Source: Tateyamaria sp947503385 (GTDB lineage Bacteria; Pseudomonadota; Alphaproteobacteria; Rhodobacterales; Rhodobacteraceae). Taken from it: a stretch of DNA of 64,000 nucleotides. The stretch is from contig NZ_JBNFZM010000002.1 in the NCBI RefSeq assembly GCF_051195235.1, positions 682,001 to 746,000 of the forward strand, written 5' to 3'. How positions within the stretch are numbered: the stretch's first letter is position 1; each line of letters begins with the position of its first letter. Shown here one piece after another: positions 33,353-41,864 of this stretch. Made by a program: the position numbers and the translations under genes. The notes beneath the pieces were generated by a model. That model ran no database searches, was not told the DNA's origin, and was given only the letters and a program-made list of their open reading frames with translations.

Positions 33353-33365
33353 GGGCGCAACTCTG

Positions 33366-33734
33366 TCACCGCAGCCCCCACAGGACAACCGCGATCAGCA
33401 CAACCACCAGCGCAGCGCCCGCGACATGAGAACGCCGGTCGGCACGCTGCAAGTCGTCCTGCATTTCGCTCAACAGATTGCGAAAGACATAAAGTGAGGA
33501 CCAGCCGATCAGCATCGCAAAGGCCAGCACCACAATAACCAAAGCGCTCGGGTCCGCCCGGTAAAAGTAAAAGGCAACCGGCAACAGAAAGGGCGCGAGC
33601 AAAAGCCACATGCGCGTGTCGACCACCCACTGCCACGACGGCGCTGCTGCGGACAGAGCGATGAGATAGGCCAGCCCTCGGCCCAAAAGGTAGACCGCAA
33701 TGGCCAGCCACAGCGCCAGCACCACAGCGGTCAC
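33366..33734 (-). CDS. unknown small membrane protein
   Basis: A 122-residue protein with four predicted membrane segments (about 4-27, 43-58, 63-84 and 103-120) and a charged stretch, LLSEMQDDLQRADRR (87-101), between the last two. The GTG at 33734 overlaps the upstream stop (GTGA), which decides the start; a longer frame covers the upstream gene. I recognise no family. It lies between ruvB and ybgC-tol, so it may belong to the envelope run. No catalytic residues stand out. Confidence 0.68.
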   Translation of the reverse strand: MTAVVLALWLAIAVYLLGRGLAYLIALSAAAPSWQWVVDTRMWLLLAPFLLPVAFYFYRADPSALVIVVLAFAMLIGWSSLYVFRNLLSEMQDDLQRADRRSHVAGAALVVVLIAVVLWGLR

Positions 33735-34357
33735 TGCAGCACCCCCAAACGGGCCGCCAGACGCAGTGCATGGGATGGATCTGCAGCGGCAACCGGCATG
33801 ACCGGATCGTAGGCCGCCCGGACCAGCGCAGCAATCTCGGGCCGCAAAACGGTTGTCTGCCCGGCAACCGCCAGCGGGGAACGATCCCGGAATGCCATGT
33901 CGGACCACAGAAGAACGGATTGCACCACTTGGCTCAATGCAAGCGTCTCGGCGGGCACATTGCGCAGATGCACATCCATGCGAAGAAAGACAAAACAGGC
34001 CTGAACAGCGCCTGCATCATCAAAGCGAAAAATCCGGTATTGGTTGGCATCCGCGGTCTGCAACCGCTCCACCAAAGGCACAAGATCGGGCACCAACCGG
34101 TCCAGCCCCGGCACCTCCGGCAACTCGGCCCAGTCCTCGAAAAAGAACCACATGAAATTTGCGCCCAGTTCCGGGTCCGTCTCCGCCATGTCCAGTGCGG
34201 CAAGCTGGCAGACTGCCTCAATTGCACCTCTCACCGTGCCCAGCGTCGTATCCTCAACACCAAACACAACTGGCGCCAATGGCCGCCCCCACCGGGCAAA
34301 GGCATAATCGCCGCTCTCACGGGTAAACAGCGCTTTGATCTCATCCGTCGTCAACAT
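33731..34357 (-). CDS. unknown soluble protein, coupled to the membrane protein
   Basis: A 208-residue protein without signal peptide or membrane segment. It opens MLTTDEIKALF and contains a Trp/Phe-rich acidic part, FMWFFFEDWAELPEVPGL (about 71-88), and CFVFLRMDVHLRNVPAETLALSQ (about 129-151). The start at 34357 places the ATG at the first conserved-looking helix; the frame is open to 34456. I do not recognise the family and assign no function. Its stop overlaps the next start, so the two products are probably made in a fixed ratio. Confidence 0.7.
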   Translation of the reverse strand: MLTTDEIKALFTRESGDYAFARWGRPLAPVVFGVEDTTLGTVRGAIEAVCQLAALDMAETDPELGANFMWFFFEDWAELPEVPGLDRLVPDLVPLVERLQTADANQYRIFRFDDAGAVQACFVFLRMDVHLRNVPAETLALSQVVQSVLLWSDMAFRDRSPLAVAGQTTVLRPEIAALVRAAYDPVMPVAAADPSHALRLAARLGVLQ

Positions 34358-34462
34358 AGCGCGGGACCTAGCGCGGCTCGCCCCAAAGGGAAAGCCTCGA
34401 GCGTTGCGCGCCAAAGGGATGGTGGGTGGGGTGTCGTTCGTCAGAACGCACGTCACCCATCA

Positions 34463-35485
34463 TCATTCGAACAAATCACCCGCCCGTCGCGGCGCATCCA
34501 ATCCCAGATGCCGCCACGCGCCCGCTGCCAACAATCGCCCGCGCGGGGTCCGCTGTATCAACCCTTGTTGCAATAAATACGGCTCGATCACTTCCTCCAG
34601 CGCATCGCGGCTCTCGCTCAGAGCCGCACTCAAGGTCTCGACACCGACCGGCCCGCCGCCATAATGCTCTGCCATCAGCCGCAAATATCGCCGGTCGGCC
34701 CCATCAAGGCCCAGATGATCCACACCCAACCGGGTCAGCGCCGCGTCCGCCAACTCCTGCGTCACCCGTCCATCCCCCTCGACCACTGCAAAATCGACGA
34801 CCCGACGCAACAGACGCCCCGCAATCCGCGGGGTGCCCCGCGCCCGGCGTGCGATCTCGCGCGCGGCTCCCTCATCCGCAGGCGCGCCCAGCTTGGTTGC
34901 ATTGCGGTCCACGATCACGAACAACTCGTCCTCGGTGTAAAACTGCAACCGCGTCGGTATCCCGAAACGGTCGCGCAAGGGCGTGGTCAACAGGCCCATC
35001 CGTGTGGTTGCCCCCACCAGCGTAAAGGGTTGCAATTCAATGCGCACGGTTCGCGCCGCAGGCCCCTCGCCAATGACGAGGTCCAGCTCAAAATCCTCCA
35101 GCGCGGGGTATAGCACCTCTTCGACGGCCGGGTTCAGCCGGTGTATCTCGTCGATGAACAGCACATCGCGCGCCTCAAGATTGGTGAGGATGGCGGCCAG
35201 ATCGCCCGCTTTGGCCAGCACCGGACCGGATGTCATTCGAAACCCCACACCCAACTCCCGCGCCATAATTTGCGCCAGCGTCGTCTTGCCCAGACCGGGG
35301 GGGCCGTGAAACAGCGTATGGTCCATTGCTTCGCCGCGCTGACGCGCCGACTGAATGAACACGCGCAGGTTCGCCCGCGCCTCTGCCTGCCCGACGAACT
35401 CGTCCAGCATTTGCGGGCGCAATGCCCGGTCGACATCCTCTGGCAAGGGCGCAGGCCGCAGCGTCGGGTCAGAGCTGTCGGTCAT
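34463..35485 (-). CDS. ruvB: Holliday junction helicase motor RuvB
   Basis: A 340-residue AAA+ motor that drives branch migration with RuvA. Walker A is GPPGLGKTT (about 61-69), Walker B is DEIHRL (about 110-115), with GATTRMGLLTTPLRDRFG (sensor-1 and arginine finger) and a C-terminal winged helix ending TPRGRLLA. Length is usual. It is 6 bases after ruvA in ruvCAB order. Confidence 0.97.
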   Translation of the reverse strand: MTDSSDPTLRPAPLPEDVDRALRPQMLDEFVGQAEARANLRVFIQSARQRGEAMDHTLFHGPPGLGKTTLAQIMARELGVGFRMTSGPVLAKAGDLAAILTNLEARDVLFIDEIHRLNPAVEEVLYPALEDFELDLVIGEGPAARTVRIELQPFTLVGATTRMGLLTTPLRDRFGIPTRLQFYTEDELFVIVDRNATKLGAPADEGAAREIARRARGTPRIAGRLLRRVVDFAVVEGDGRVTQELADAALTRLGVDHLGLDGADRRYLRLMAEHYGGGPVGVETLSAALSESRDALEEVIEPYLLQQGLIQRTPRGRLLAAGAWRHLGLDAPRRAGDLFE

Positions 35486-35491
35486 TGCGCC

Positions 35492-36148
35492 CTACCCCTT
35501 TGGTGCCAGCAATTTGAGGGCGGCGCGGATCAGCGTCGCCTCATCCGCGTCCGGCGCATCGCCTGCCGCTTGCGCCACCGCTGCGGCGGCTTCGGACGGC
35601 CCGTAACCCAGATTGCCCAAGGCCGACAACGCATCCGCCTGCGCCGATGATGCCGGCGCAGCCATCACGACCGGCTCGATCACCGCATCCGCGTCTGCCG
35701 CGGTCTCGCCCAAGGCCGCGGCCACACTGCCGCTCATCGCCATGACTGCCGGAGCCTTGTCCTTGAGGTCCAGCACGATCCGCTGCGCGATCTTCGGGCC
35801 GATGCCCTTCGCGGCCTTCACGGCGTTCCAATCCCCCAATGCAATCGCACGGCTGACTCCATCCGGCCCAAGCGTGCCCAGTATTGCCAAAGACGCCTTG
35901 GCCCCGACCCCCTGCACCGACATCAAAAGCCGGTGCCATTCCTTTTCCACCAATGTGGGAAAGCCAAAAAGCTGCATCAGGTCTTCGCGCACAACCAAAT
36001 CGGTAAAAAGCGCAATCGCCTCACCCGTGCCGGGCAGCCCGGCCATGGTCCGGTCCGAACAAAACACCAGATAACCCACGCCGCGCACATCGAGCAGAAT
36101 GTGATCCGTGGCCTTGTAATCGATGCGCCCCGACAGCTTGCCAATCAT
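35492..36148 (-). CDS. ruvA: Holliday junction-binding protein RuvA
   Basis: A 218-residue protein with an N-terminal OB fold (MIGKLSGRIDYK), two helix-hairpin-helix motifs (SVQGVGAKASLAIL and AKGIGPKIAQRIVLDL), a flexible Ala-rich linker, and domain III that binds RuvB (LSALGNLGYGPSEAAAAV). Its ATG overlaps the ruvC stop (ATGA). Confidence 0.97.
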   Translation of the reverse strand: MIGKLSGRIDYKATDHILLDVRGVGYLVFCSDRTMAGLPGTGEAIALFTDLVVREDLMQLFGFPTLVEKEWHRLLMSVQGVGAKASLAILGTLGPDGVSRAIALGDWNAVKAAKGIGPKIAQRIVLDLKDKAPAVMAMSGSVAAALGETAADADAVIEPVVMAAPASSAQADALSALGNLGYGPSEAAAAVAQAAGDAPDADEATLIRAALKLLAPKG

Positions 36149-36648
36149 GCCTGCGCCCGCGCCAAAGCGGCCACCAGACCAGAACCCCCCCCGTGATGCG
36201 CATGGCAGATGGCAATGGCCAGCGCATCGGCTGCATCCGGTCCGGCCAGATCAACTCCGGGCAGTTGCACGCGCACCATATGCGCCACTTGCCGTTTGTC
36301 TGCATGGCCCACACCCACAACGGTCTTTTTGACCGCGTTGGGCGCATATTCCCCGATCAGAAGCCCGGCCTGCGCCAGCGCCAGCATCGCCACTCCGCGC
36401 GCCTGCCCCAGCTTGAGCGTGCCCGCCCCGTCCTTGTTCACGAAAGTCTGTTCGATGGCCGCACCCTCGGGCACATACGTACCCAAAACAGTCTCCAACT
36501 GCCGAAAGAGAGACAGCAGCCGCGCCGCCAGATCGTCGCCCTCGGAATGACACACGCCATTGGCCACATGCCGCAGGCGCGAGCCCTCGGCCGCGATCAC
36601 GCCCCAGCCCATGTGCCGCAAGCCCGGATCAATTCCCAAAATGCGCAT
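36145..36648 (-). CDS. ruvC: crossover junction endonuclease RuvC
   Basis: A 167-residue Holliday junction resolvase. The four acidic metal ligands are all visible: Asp in GIDPGLRHMGWG, Glu in AIEQTFVN, and the pair in DAADALAIAICHAH. The start MRILGIDPG is conserved. It is the first gene of ruvCAB and has a 346-base region upstream shared with the divergent DUF1127 gene. Confidence 0.97.
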   Translation of the reverse strand: MRILGIDPGLRHMGWGVIAAEGSRLRHVANGVCHSEGDDLAARLLSLFRQLETVLGTYVPEGAAIEQTFVNKDGAGTLKLGQARGVAMLALAQAGLLIGEYAPNAVKKTVVGVGHADKRQVAHMVRVQLPGVDLAGPDAADALAIAICHAHHGGGSGLVAALARAQA

Positions 36649-36994
36649 GTTGCTGCCCTCACCTGCCGACTTTCCGGCATTTTGCCTTGCCTAGCACGAA
36701 ACGCGAACATCCGAAAAGCCCTAACAATTTGAACAACCCAACGGGCCGACCCACACCAGCTTGTCCCCCAACGCCACAAAAGGTGTCCAAAAAACGACGC
36801 GCCCTAGCTGAACGCGACATATATCGGTGCAGATTTTGCAAATCTTTGCAGTGGGTTAACCACAGTATTGACCCATGCAAAAATATCATGGCGGGCATGA
36901 TCTTTTTGATCTTGCGAGGTGCATTCACCCCGCCTACATGCCCCTCATCTGGTTGAGACACTCAACCGCAAACACTAGACAAAGGATTGCTGCA
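36649..36994. other. divergent intergenic region, ruvC and DUF1127 gene
   Basis: This 346-base gap must hold the ruvCAB promoter (reading left) and the promoter of the DUF1127 gene (reading right). It contains no convincing gene. The only clear elements are a set of TTTGCA-type boxes (36835-36881), a GGTTAACC palindrome near 36854, and AAAGGA before the DUF1127 start. Confidence 0.5.
36835..36881. promoter_or_regulatory. TTTGCAAA/TTTGCA box cluster
   Basis: TTTGCAAA at 36835-36842 is followed two bases later by TTTGCA (36845-36850), and TGCAAA recurs at 36876-36881. The set resembles the TTTGCAAA-type sites reported for short-chain fatty acyl-CoA regulators (ScfR/PccR) in Rhodobacter, but the spacing here is not the one I recall. 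Treat as a candidate operator for the DUF1127 gene. Confidence 0.35.
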
Positions 36995-37201
36995 ATGGCT
37001 GCTTTTGACACCACCCGCCCCGCTTATGGCGCTGCTCCCGTTGCAGGCCAGATCAAAGGCTTCTTCTCGGCCCTGATCGCGAAATACGTCGCATGGAACG
37101 ATGCACGTGTGACCCGCAATGCCCTGCACGGCCTGACCGACCGCGAACTCGAAGATATCGGTCTGACCCGCGGCGACATCGACGTTGTTGCCACCAAATA
37201 A
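36995..37201 (+). CDS. DUF1127 small protein
   Basis: A 68-residue protein whose C-terminal half matches the DUF1127 pattern: ARVTRNALHGLTDRELEDIGLTRGDID, an Arg-rich helix followed by the L-T/S-D-R-E-L-x-D-I-G-L core. In other alphaproteobacteria such small proteins are linked to phosphate and carbon stress and to RNA turnover; here that is only analogy. AAAGGA lies 8 bases before the ATG at 36995. A strong terminator follows, so it forms its own transcript. Confidence 0.88.
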   Translation: MAAFDTTRPAYGAAPVAGQIKGFFSALIAKYVAWNDARVTRNALHGLTDRELEDIGLTRGDIDVVATK

Positions 37202-37225
37202 ATTCGGGCACCTGCCCGACACGAC

Positions 37226-37262
37226 AAAAGCCGCGTGCGCATTGGCGTCACGCGGCTTTTTT
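37226..37262 (+). terminator. intrinsic terminator after the DUF1127 gene
   Basis: A 12-bp stem (37226-37237 with 37249-37260, 11-base loop), the lower part A-T, ends in six T residues (37257-37262). With its A run on the left it can also work for the convergent gene on the other strand. Confidence 0.9.
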
Positions 37263-37303
37263 GTGGCCTGTTCGATCTGAGGGCCTGGCCAGCCTGTGCA
37301 GGC

Positions 37304-37642
37304 TCAGGTCAAGGGTTCGATAAAACCTGCGAGGAATGTCGTAAGTGGTTCGGTTTGCATGACCCAAGCACCGGCCTGCTCCACCATTGTGCCATTGCCC
37401 AACTTGGCGACACGTTCGTTGTAGGTCACCTCGCCCAGGGAGGCGAGCATGAAGCCCTTGAAGGCAAAAAAACCAAGAACCAGAACCAGCAGACCACGCA
37501 GCGGAAAACCACGGCGCATTGCGCGCTTGGGTTTGACCACAATGAGGCCGTCGCCGCGCATCTCGGTGGTGTATCCGTGTGACATTGCCTTGTGCTGGCG
37601 CTGAACCGTGCCCACACGTGTCTGAAAATCGACCTGAGTCAT
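37304..37642 (-). CDS. unknown small membrane protein with one span
   Basis: A 112-residue protein: a polar N-terminus, a basic stretch KPKRAMRRGFPLRG, one membrane segment (about 50-68), and a short C-terminal periplasmic part with ASLGEVTYNERVAKLGNG. AGGG lies 9 bases before the ATG at 37642. It is near the DUF1127 gene but convergent with it. I do not recognise a family. The positive-inside pattern suggests the N-terminus is cytoplasmic. Confidence 0.66.
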   Translation of the reverse strand: MTQVDFQTRVGTVQRQHKAMSHGYTTEMRGDGLIVVKPKRAMRRGFPLRGLLVLVLGFFAFKGFMLASLGEVTYNERVAKLGNGTMVEQAGAWVMQTEPLTTFLAGFIEPLT

Positions 37643-37757
37643 CTTGGCAGCCCTAAAACCCTTACAACAGGCCCCCACCTGATACCCGACTAAGATCACC
37701 CTGAATTGTGGCGAAATCTGGGCAAATGCCTAAAACTGAGCTAAAATCAGTGTAAAA

Positions 37758-38624
37758 TCAGGCAAGTTTAAGAAGGGTCAGGGTCGACCAGTCACCAATA
37801 CGGTCATGGTGCACCAGACTGTTTCCGTGTTGTTGATAATCCTCGATCACCGCCTCGGCCTGGTCGTTCAGAATACCGGACAAAATGGCGTGGCCACCGG
37901 GGGTGAGTCGCGCGGTGAGGTCTGCGGCCAGCGCAATCAGCGGCCCTTTTAGGATGTTGGCAAAGATCAAATCGAACGGCCCTGCCAACGCCGCGTGGTC
38001 AAAACCTGCCGCCTCGACCACCTGAACGCGCGATTGCATGTCATTGGCCCGCAGATTGGCCTCTGCCACTTCGACCGCTTGTGCGTCGATATCGCTTGCA
38101 AGCACCGGATGTGGCCAGATGGCAGCCGCGGCCATGGCCAGCACGGCTGTGCCACATCCGATGTCGACAACCTGCCGCGCCTCGCCCCCGTCAGTGACCA
38201 GCCGGTCGAGCGCGTTGAGGCATCCAAGCGTCGTGCCATGATGCCCGGTGCCAAAGGCCATTGCCGCTTCGATCAGCAGAGGATGCTTGCCAGCGGGGAT
38301 CTTGTCCGCATCGTGACTGCCGTAGACAAAGAAGCGGCCCGCCTCCACCGGGGCCAGTTCCCGCCGGACATGCGCCACCCAATCGGTTTCAGGCAGTTCG
38401 GACACCGTAAACGGTTTGGCGTTCAGCGCCGTGGTCAGCAACAGCAGCGCGGTCTGGTCCGGGCTTTCGGTAAAGTATCCGCCGACCTCCCACAGGCCCG
38501 AGCCGTCTTCGACCTCGAACACGCCGACGCCGGTGGGCTCGGGTGTCAACGCTTCCATAGCGTCGCCCAATTGTTCGGCCTGTGCCTTGCCGTGCACGGT
38601 GGTAAGGGCGGTCCAGGTGGGCAT
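37758..38624 (-). CDS. prmA: ribosomal protein L11 methyltransferase PrmA
   Basis: A 288-residue SAM-dependent methyltransferase that trimethylates ribosomal protein L11. VVDIGCGTAVLAMAAA is the SAM motif I, with FGTGHHGTTLGCL before it and the FDLIFANIL motif after. The start at 38624 is decided by GGAGA six bases before it; that ATG shares one base with the MATE stop (TGATG), so translation is coupled to the transporter gene. Confidence 0.93.
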   Translation of the reverse strand: MPTWTALTTVHGKAQAEQLGDAMEALTPEPTGVGVFEVEDGSGLWEVGGYFTESPDQTALLLLTTALNAKPFTVSELPETDWVAHVRRELAPVEAGRFFVYGSHDADKIPAGKHPLLIEAAMAFGTGHHGTTLGCLNALDRLVTDGGEARQVVDIGCGTAVLAMAAAAIWPHPVLASDIDAQAVEVAEANLRANDMQSRVQVVEAAGFDHAALAGPFDLIFANILKGPLIALAADLTARLTPGGHAILSGILNDQAEAVIEDYQQHGNSLVHHDRIGDWSTLTLLKLA

Positions 38625-40009
38625 CAGCGTCTCCGGTATCTGTCGGTGTTGGGCCATGGGCGGGGTGGCGCAGGTGTGACCTGTACGTCAGGCCCCAGAC
38701 GCGCCACATAACGCCAGCCCCAAAGCGCTGCAAGCCCGCCCACAAGTGCCCCGGCAAGGGCCTGACCGTAGATGACGCCTGCCGCCCCGAACCCGGTGGC
38801 CAGCCACGCGGCCGCTGGCCAGCTGAGCAGACCGTCCTTGACCCAGCCCACCAGAGTCGAGCGCAATGGCTGGCCAAGGTTATTGAACGCAGCGTTCGCC
38901 ACAAAGAGCGCGCCGACAAATACAAACCCGCCGACGCCAACACGTGTAAAGCCGCGCAGCACATCCTCGCCCTGTCCGCTCAGTCCGAAGGCGTCGATGA
39001 TCAGCGGCGTGGCGGCCAACAACACCGCCCACATCACCACCGTGTAGATCAAGCAAAAGATCAGTGCATCGCGATAGGTGCTACGCAAGCGCGGATAAAG
39101 GCCTGCACCATAGTTTTGGCCAAAGATACCACCAATCGCGCCCGACAGCGCAAAGATGCCACCAAAGGCCAGGACGGTCAGGCGGCTGACCACGGCCCAC
39201 GCGGCAACAGCGTCGTCTCCGAACGGGGCCATGACGATGGTGAGCAGATAGTTGCCTGCGGGCGTCGCCATCTGTGTGGCAATGGCCGGGGCCGCAACGG
39301 CAACATAAAGCGGAAGTGTGGACCGGACGCCGGCCCAGTCGGGTCGCGCAATCAGGTCAAGTTGCACAACAGCAAAGAACAGCCCCAACCCCATGAGCGC
39401 AAAGCGAAACAGCACAAGGCCAAGCGCAGCACCATCCAGTCCCATCCCCCACCAGATGATAAAGATCGGGTCGAGAACCATCAGCACCATGCCGGATGTC
39501 AGCGTGACGTACATCGCCTTGGCGCCATAGCCTTCGGCGCGGAGTGTGCCCGACGCGACAAGAGCGACCGCCATCGGCATCAGCGACCAGACCGTCAGGC
39601 CCAGATAGCGCGCCGCAAGGCGGGCCGTTTCCCCATCGGCCCCGGCAAAGCTCACCAGATCATGTCGAAACGCAAAGATCAGCGCCGCCACGCCCCCTTG
39701 GACTGCCGTGGCTATGGCCATCGCGGCCCCCGCCTGCGTGCGAGCGACCGTCCTGTCCCCTTCGCCAATGCGGCGCGACACAAGGGCCGTGGCTGCGATC
39801 ATCAACCCCACGCCAATGGAGACGGAGAAGAACTGGATTGCATAAGCAAAGCCTATGGCCGCGACCAGTTGTGGCTGACCCAATTGCGACAGCCAAAACA
39901 GGTTTGCCGCATCCACAAGAAAGACAAAGGTAATGCCAAAGGCCCCAGTCGCGGTCATGCGCACCACGTGCCCCATTGTTGATCCGGTCAGAAAGCGGCC
40001 TTGGCTCAT
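38624..40009 (-). CDS. MATE family efflux transporter
   Basis: A 461-residue inner-membrane protein with about twelve hydrophobic segments, of the multidrug and toxin extrusion type. It begins LTGSTMGHVVRMTATGAFGI, a common start for MATE proteins, and repeats a similar segment in its second half. It probably exports cationic or other small molecules by Na+ or H+ antiport; substrate unknown. ATGA links it to the MFS gene upstream, and TGATG to prmA downstream. Confidence 0.9.
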   Translation of the reverse strand: MSQGRFLTGSTMGHVVRMTATGAFGITFVFLVDAANLFWLSQLGQPQLVAAIGFAYAIQFFSVSIGVGLMIAATALVSRRIGEGDRTVARTQAGAAMAIATAVQGGVAALIFAFRHDLVSFAGADGETARLAARYLGLTVWSLMPMAVALVASGTLRAEGYGAKAMYVTLTSGMVLMVLDPIFIIWWGMGLDGAALGLVLFRFALMGLGLFFAVVQLDLIARPDWAGVRSTLPLYVAVAAPAIATQMATPAGNYLLTIVMAPFGDDAVAAWAVVSRLTVLAFGGIFALSGAIGGIFGQNYGAGLYPRLRSTYRDALIFCLIYTVVMWAVLLAATPLIIDAFGLSGQGEDVLRGFTRVGVGGFVFVGALFVANAAFNNLGQPLRSTLVGWVKDGLLSWPAAAWLATGFGAAGVIYGQALAGALVGGLAALWGWRYVARLGPDVQVTPAPPRPWPNTDRYRRR

Positions 40010-41238
40010 TCGGCGGGGGTCGGACGCGGACCGGGCAGGCGCGTTTCATGCCCCGGTTCGGGGTGGCGCGGGATCAACATGGCCAGTGCCAACGACGTCG
40101 CCGCCATGCCAGCAGCAAGAAAAAACACAGCCGCGGGCGAGAACAACCACAGCAGCCCCAGCGGAACGGGCAGACCGACCGCCGCGATGTGATTGATAGT
40201 GAATGCAACGGCTGCGGTCGGGGCGATATCCTGCGGATCGGCGATTTTCTGGAAATACGTCTTCAGCGCCAGTGCCAGCCCGAAAAAGATATGGTCCAGC
40301 ACATAAAGCACCGCAGCAACGATCAGGCCCCAGCCAAAGTAGTACACCCCGCCATATGACAGGAAGACGATGACGAGGCCCACATATTCGAACGCAAGCG
40401 CCCGTTGCTCGCCATAACGCGCCACGATCCGGCCCAGCAACGGTGCCACGATAATGTTCACCACGAGGTTGATGAGGTAGAGCGCGGTCAACTCATGCAC
40501 CTCGAACCCAAACTTTTCGACCATCATGAACCCTGCAAATACCATGAAGATCTGCCGACGCGCGCCCGACATGAATTGCAGCGCATAATAAAGCCAGTAG
40601 CGGCGGCGCAGCACAAATGTCTTGAGTTGAGGTGTGGGCGCTTCGAATTGCGGATAGGCCAACATGGCAAATAGCGCGATGGCCACCGTGATCCCGCCGC
40701 CCACCATATAGACGATGTTGTAGGTCAGCCCCAGCGGCTCCCACAGGATCATGATGACAAAATAGACAAGGAAGGTCGCAACCGACCCTGCCGCCAGCAA
40801 CCAGCCCAGCATCTGCGGGGCACGCTCCTTGGACAGCCATTGCAACTGCAGCGATTGGTTGACCGTCTCGTAATAGTGAAAGCCCACTGAGCTGATGAAG
40901 GTCAGCACAAGGATGCCGGTCATCTGCGGGAATTGTGCGGTCAGCGCGGTGGCCGCCCCCAGCATGATGAGCGACAGCAGCCCCAGCACCTGCTCGCGCA
41001 TGAACATGATCACAACGATCACCCCAACGGCGAGAAAGCCGGGGATCTCACGGATGGCGTGCAGCAGGCCAATGTCCGCGCCATCGAAATTCGCGGCCTC
41101 CACCACAAAGTTGTTCAGCAGTGCCAGCCACACGGAAAAGCCGATGGGCATGGCAAAGGCCATGAGGAACAAAAGCGTCACGGGACGGCGCCAGAATGGC
41201 AACGTCTGGGCCTGATCCAGTGGGACGTAGCGCGGCAT
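40006..41238 (-). CDS. MFS transporter
   Basis: A 410-residue inner-membrane protein with about twelve hydrophobic segments and a cytoplasmic loop near the middle (about 205-215, EAPTPQLKTF), the major facilitator layout. No single substrate motif stands out. Its last codons overlap the MATE start (ATGA), so two transporters of different families and PrmA are made from one transcript. The function of the set is not known. Confidence 0.85.
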   Translation of the reverse strand: MPRYVPLDQAQTLPFWRRPVTLLFLMAFAMPIGFSVWLALLNNFVVEAANFDGADIGLLHAIREIPGFLAVGVIVVIMFMREQVLGLLSLIMLGAATALTAQFPQMTGILVLTFISSVGFHYYETVNQSLQLQWLSKERAPQMLGWLLAAGSVATFLVYFVIMILWEPLGLTYNIVYMVGGGITVAIALFAMLAYPQFEAPTPQLKTFVLRRRYWLYYALQFMSGARRQIFMVFAGFMMVEKFGFEVHELTALYLINLVVNIIVAPLLGRIVARYGEQRALAFEYVGLVIVFLSYGGVYYFGWGLIVAAVLYVLDHIFFGLALALKTYFQKIADPQDIAPTAAVAFTINHIAAVGLPVPLGLLWLFSPAAVFFLAAGMAATSLALAMLIPRHPEPGHETRLPGPRPTPAE

Positions 41239-41362
41239 GTGGTTCGCTTACGCCTTTTGCCAAAGGTTGGCGAGGCGACATTTGCGCAAGGCAGTCTGCG
41301 CCAAAGCACAAAGGCGCAGCATCCGGATTGCCGATCCGGCGAATTCGGGCAAGATGTCGTGC

Positions 41363-41818
41363 ATGAAACACTGCGATATCACCACCCAATTCGGCGCACT
41401 GACGTTGACCGAGGACGACGGCGCGCTGGTCCGGCTCAGCTGGGGCACATCCGGGCAGCGCGATGCGTCACCGGTTCTCGACGCGGCGGCAGAACAGCTG
41501 GCGGCCTACGATGCTGACAGCGCCGCGTTGTTCGACCTGCCCCTCCGGATCAGCGGCGGCGATCTGCAACAGGCGGTGTGCAACGCAATGCAGAACATCC
41601 CGCTGGGCGAGACCATGACCTATGGCGACATTGCGCAGGCGTTGAACGTCTCGGCGCAGGCGGTCGGACAAGCCTGCGGGCGCAACCCGATCCCGATCAT
41701 CATCCCCTGCCACCGTGTGATGGGAGCCAAGGGTCTGACCGGGTTTTCCGGCGCAGGCGGGGTCGAGACAAAGCTGGCACTGCTCAAACACGAGGGCGCG
41801 GGCGGCTTCCTGATCTGA
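41363..41818 (+). CDS. O6-alkylguanine-DNA alkyltransferase (Ogt type)
   Basis: A 151-residue suicide repair protein that takes the alkyl group from O6-alkylguanine. The active-site motif PCHRV is intact in IIIPCHRVMGAKG, followed by GFSGAGGVETKLALL. The helix-turn-helix AQALNVSAQAVGQACGRNP precedes it. ATG at 41363 is chosen as it gives the usual N-terminus; one at 41354 is also possible. It is divergent from the MFS gene, with 124 bases between. Confidence 0.9.
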   Translation: MKHCDITTQFGALTLTEDDGALVRLSWGTSGQRDASPVLDAAAEQLAAYDADSAALFDLPLRISGGDLQQAVCNAMQNIPLGETMTYGDIAQALNVSAQAVGQACGRNPIPIIIPCHRVMGAKGLTGFSGAGGVETKLALLKHEGAGGFLI

Positions 41819-41864
41819 CATGTCGCGGGTCGCATCGGTGCGGCAGCGCAGCGGTAGCCTGCCG

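Noticed and set aside
36849..36862. GGTTAACC palindrome as a CtrA or other cell-cycle site
   Set aside because: CtrA sites need a second TTAA at fixed spacing, which is absent.
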